A DNA stretch of 7,258 bases, taken from NCBI GenBank assembly GCA_964642235.1, contig CAZXOP010000098.1, positions 1-7,258 of the forward strand, written 5' to 3'. Below the pieces are notes generated by a model that saw nothing but the letters and a program-made list of their open reading frames with translations, was not told the origin of the DNA and ran no database searches. This document shows positions 6,421 through 7,258 of this stretch, one piece after another; the stretch's first letter is position 1; every line of letters begins with the position of its first letter. The stretch is from CAYSND01 sp964642235. GTDB taxonomy: Bacteria; Bacteroidota; Bacteroidia; Bacteroidales; UBA932. Position numbers and translations under genes: made by a program.

Positions 6421-6843
6421 ATGGGATCTCGTAAAAAAGAAATGGCCGACAGGCTTAAAGAAATAAAAAAAGAGACAGCTATTGCAAAGCTGAATGATGT
6501 TCCTACCTCTCCCCGCAAGATGCGTCTTGTCGCAGATATGGTTAGAGGGATGGAGGTAAATCGCGCTTTGGATGTTCTTAAATATACTAAGAAAGATGCT
6601 GCTCCTCGTTTAGAGAAACTTCTAAGAAGCGCTATCGCTAACTGGGAGTCTAAAAATGAGGCAGAACGCAAAGAACTTGAGAATGGGAATGTAATCGTTA
6701 AGACCATTATGGTTGGCGAAGGTTCTTCTCTCAAGCGCATCCGCACAGCGCCGCGAGGTCGTGCTGCTCGCATACGCAAGCGCTCGCACCATGTAACTGT
6801 TATAGTAGGAGTTAAAGATAAAACCGTAAAACAGGAGGAATAA
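6421..6843 (+). CDS. rplV: 50S ribosomal protein L22 (uL22)
   Basis: The protein is 140 residues, longer than the 110 of E. coli. The extra length is mainly a lysine/glutamate-rich N-terminal extension of about 20 residues (KKEMADRLKEIKK) and a short acidic tail, as I recall for Bacteroidota L22. The core carries TSPRKMRLVADMVRGMEVN (29-47), the LLRSAIANWESKN helix (67-79), and the long beta hairpin (about 92-115) that lines the exit tunnel opposite L4. The conserved C-terminal segment is IRTAPRGRAARIRKRSHH (107-124). Changes in this hairpin cause macrolide resistance in other bacteria; I cannot assess resistance from this sequence. The TAA is one base before the rpsC ATG. Confidence 0.97.
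   Translation: MGSRKKEMADRLKEIKKETAIAKLNDVPTSPRKMRLVADMVRGMEVNRALDVLKYTKKDAAPRLEKLLRSAIANWESKNEAERKELENGNVIVKTIMVGEGSSLKRIRTAPRGRAARIRKRSHHVTVIVGVKDKTVKQEE
6833..6838 (+). promoter_or_regulatory. Full Shine-Dalgarno AGGAGG before rpsC
   Basis: A perfect AGGAGG sits 6 bases ahead of the rpsC ATG, inside the last codons of rplV (Gln-Glu-Glu-stop). Most starts in this operon have no such site. With a 1-base intergenic gap, it may mediate reinitiation from rplV. Confidence 0.5.
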
Positions 6844-6844
6844 T

Positions 6845-7258
6845 ATGGGACAAAAAACTAATCCTATCAGCAACAGAATAGGTATTATCCGTGGCTGGGA
6901 CTCTAACTGGTACGGTGGAAAAGATTATGCAGGTAAAATCCTCGAAGATGCTAAGATTCGTGAATACTTAAATGCACGTATCTCTAAGGTTAATCTTTCG
7001 AAGATAGTTATAGAGAGAACTCTTAAACTAATTACTGTTACTATTCACACTGCCCGCCCCGGTGTTATCATCGGAAAAGGGGGACAGGAGGTTGACAAAC
7101 TAAAAGAGGAATTGAAGAAGATCTCCAACAAGGAGGTTCAAATCAATATCTTCGAAGTTAAAAGACCGGAAGTAGATGCTACTATCGTAGCTAATAATAT
7201 TGCTCGTCAAGTAGAAAATCGTGTTTCTTACCGTAGAGCTATCAAAATGGCAATCGCC
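6845..7258 (+). CDS. rpsC: 30S ribosomal protein S3 (uS3), N-terminal part cut by the window edge
   Basis: The first 138 codons are present and open to the right edge with no stop, so the gene is only truncated by the window (the family is usually about 210-250 residues). It begins MGQKTNPISNRIGIIRGWDS, a characteristic S3 start. The KH domain follows, with the nucleic-acid-binding loop GKGG in PGVIIGKGGQEV (72-83) and the second conserved segment RQVENRVSYRRAIKMAI (121-137). S3 forms part of the mRNA entry channel in the small-subunit head and contributes to unwinding of structured mRNA. Its place after rplV is the conserved order of the S10 cluster, where rplP would be expected next. Confidence 0.97.
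   Translation, partial: MGQKTNPISNRIGIIRGWDSNWYGGKDYAGKILEDAKIREYLNARISKVNLSKIVIERTLKLITVTIHTARPGVIIGKGGQEVDKLKEELKKISNKEVQINIFEVKRPEVDATIVANNIARQVENRVSYRRAIKMAIA

Noticed and set aside
6396..6843. Antisense reading frames over rplV (6396-6779 and 6622-6873, minus)
   Set aside because: They are shadows of rplV and rpsC, with low-complexity Ser/Arg/Leu-rich translations and no independent support.

Overview
The window looks like a piece of a Bacteroidota genome, most probably Bacteroidales. Three things point there: the lineage-specific promoter consensus (TTTG near -33, TAnnTTTG near -7), ribosomal proteins with Bacteroidota-type signatures (for example HPMGGGEGR in uL2 and a charged N-terminal extension on uL22), and a large lipoprotein M1 aminopeptidase of the kind common in that phylum. 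Most genes lack a Shine-Dalgarno sequence, which also fits. A run of exactly 100 Ns marks an assembly gap, so this is probably a draft or metagenome-assembled genome. No species is named because nothing here decides it.

Layout. Bases 1-444 (+) hold the C-terminal end of a parallel beta-helix protein whose start lies outside the window. It meets, tail to tail and with a 4-base overlap, an M1-family aminopeptidase lipoprotein (441-2894, -), which is interrupted by the 100-N gap exactly where its zinc-binding motif should be. Upstream of the peptidase, 33 bases away on the same strand, is a small secreted outer-membrane beta-barrel-like protein (2928-3551, -); the two probably form one transcription unit. 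Bases 3552-3710 are the divergent control region. It has a near-consensus promoter for each direction and a roughly 60-nt leader with two small hairpins ahead of rplC. From 3711 to the right edge runs a tight ribosomal-protein operon on +: rplC, rplD, rplW, rplB, rpsS, rplV and a truncated rpsC, with intergenic gaps of 1-25 bases.

How the parts relate. The right half is the head of the S10-spc cluster, whose products assemble the large-subunit peptidyl-transferase and exit-tunnel surroundings (uL2, uL3, uL4, uL22, uL23) and the small-subunit head (uS3, uS19). The cluster starts with rplC rather than rpsJ, with its own promoter directly in front. The left half is cell-envelope biology: an exported peptidase, a putative barrel protein and a beta-helix protein, with no evident functional link to translation.

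I did not find a new defence, mobile or CRISPR-like system. The points most worth a second look are the rplC-first operon, its structured short leader between divergent promoters, and the undersized gap that hides the peptidase active site.
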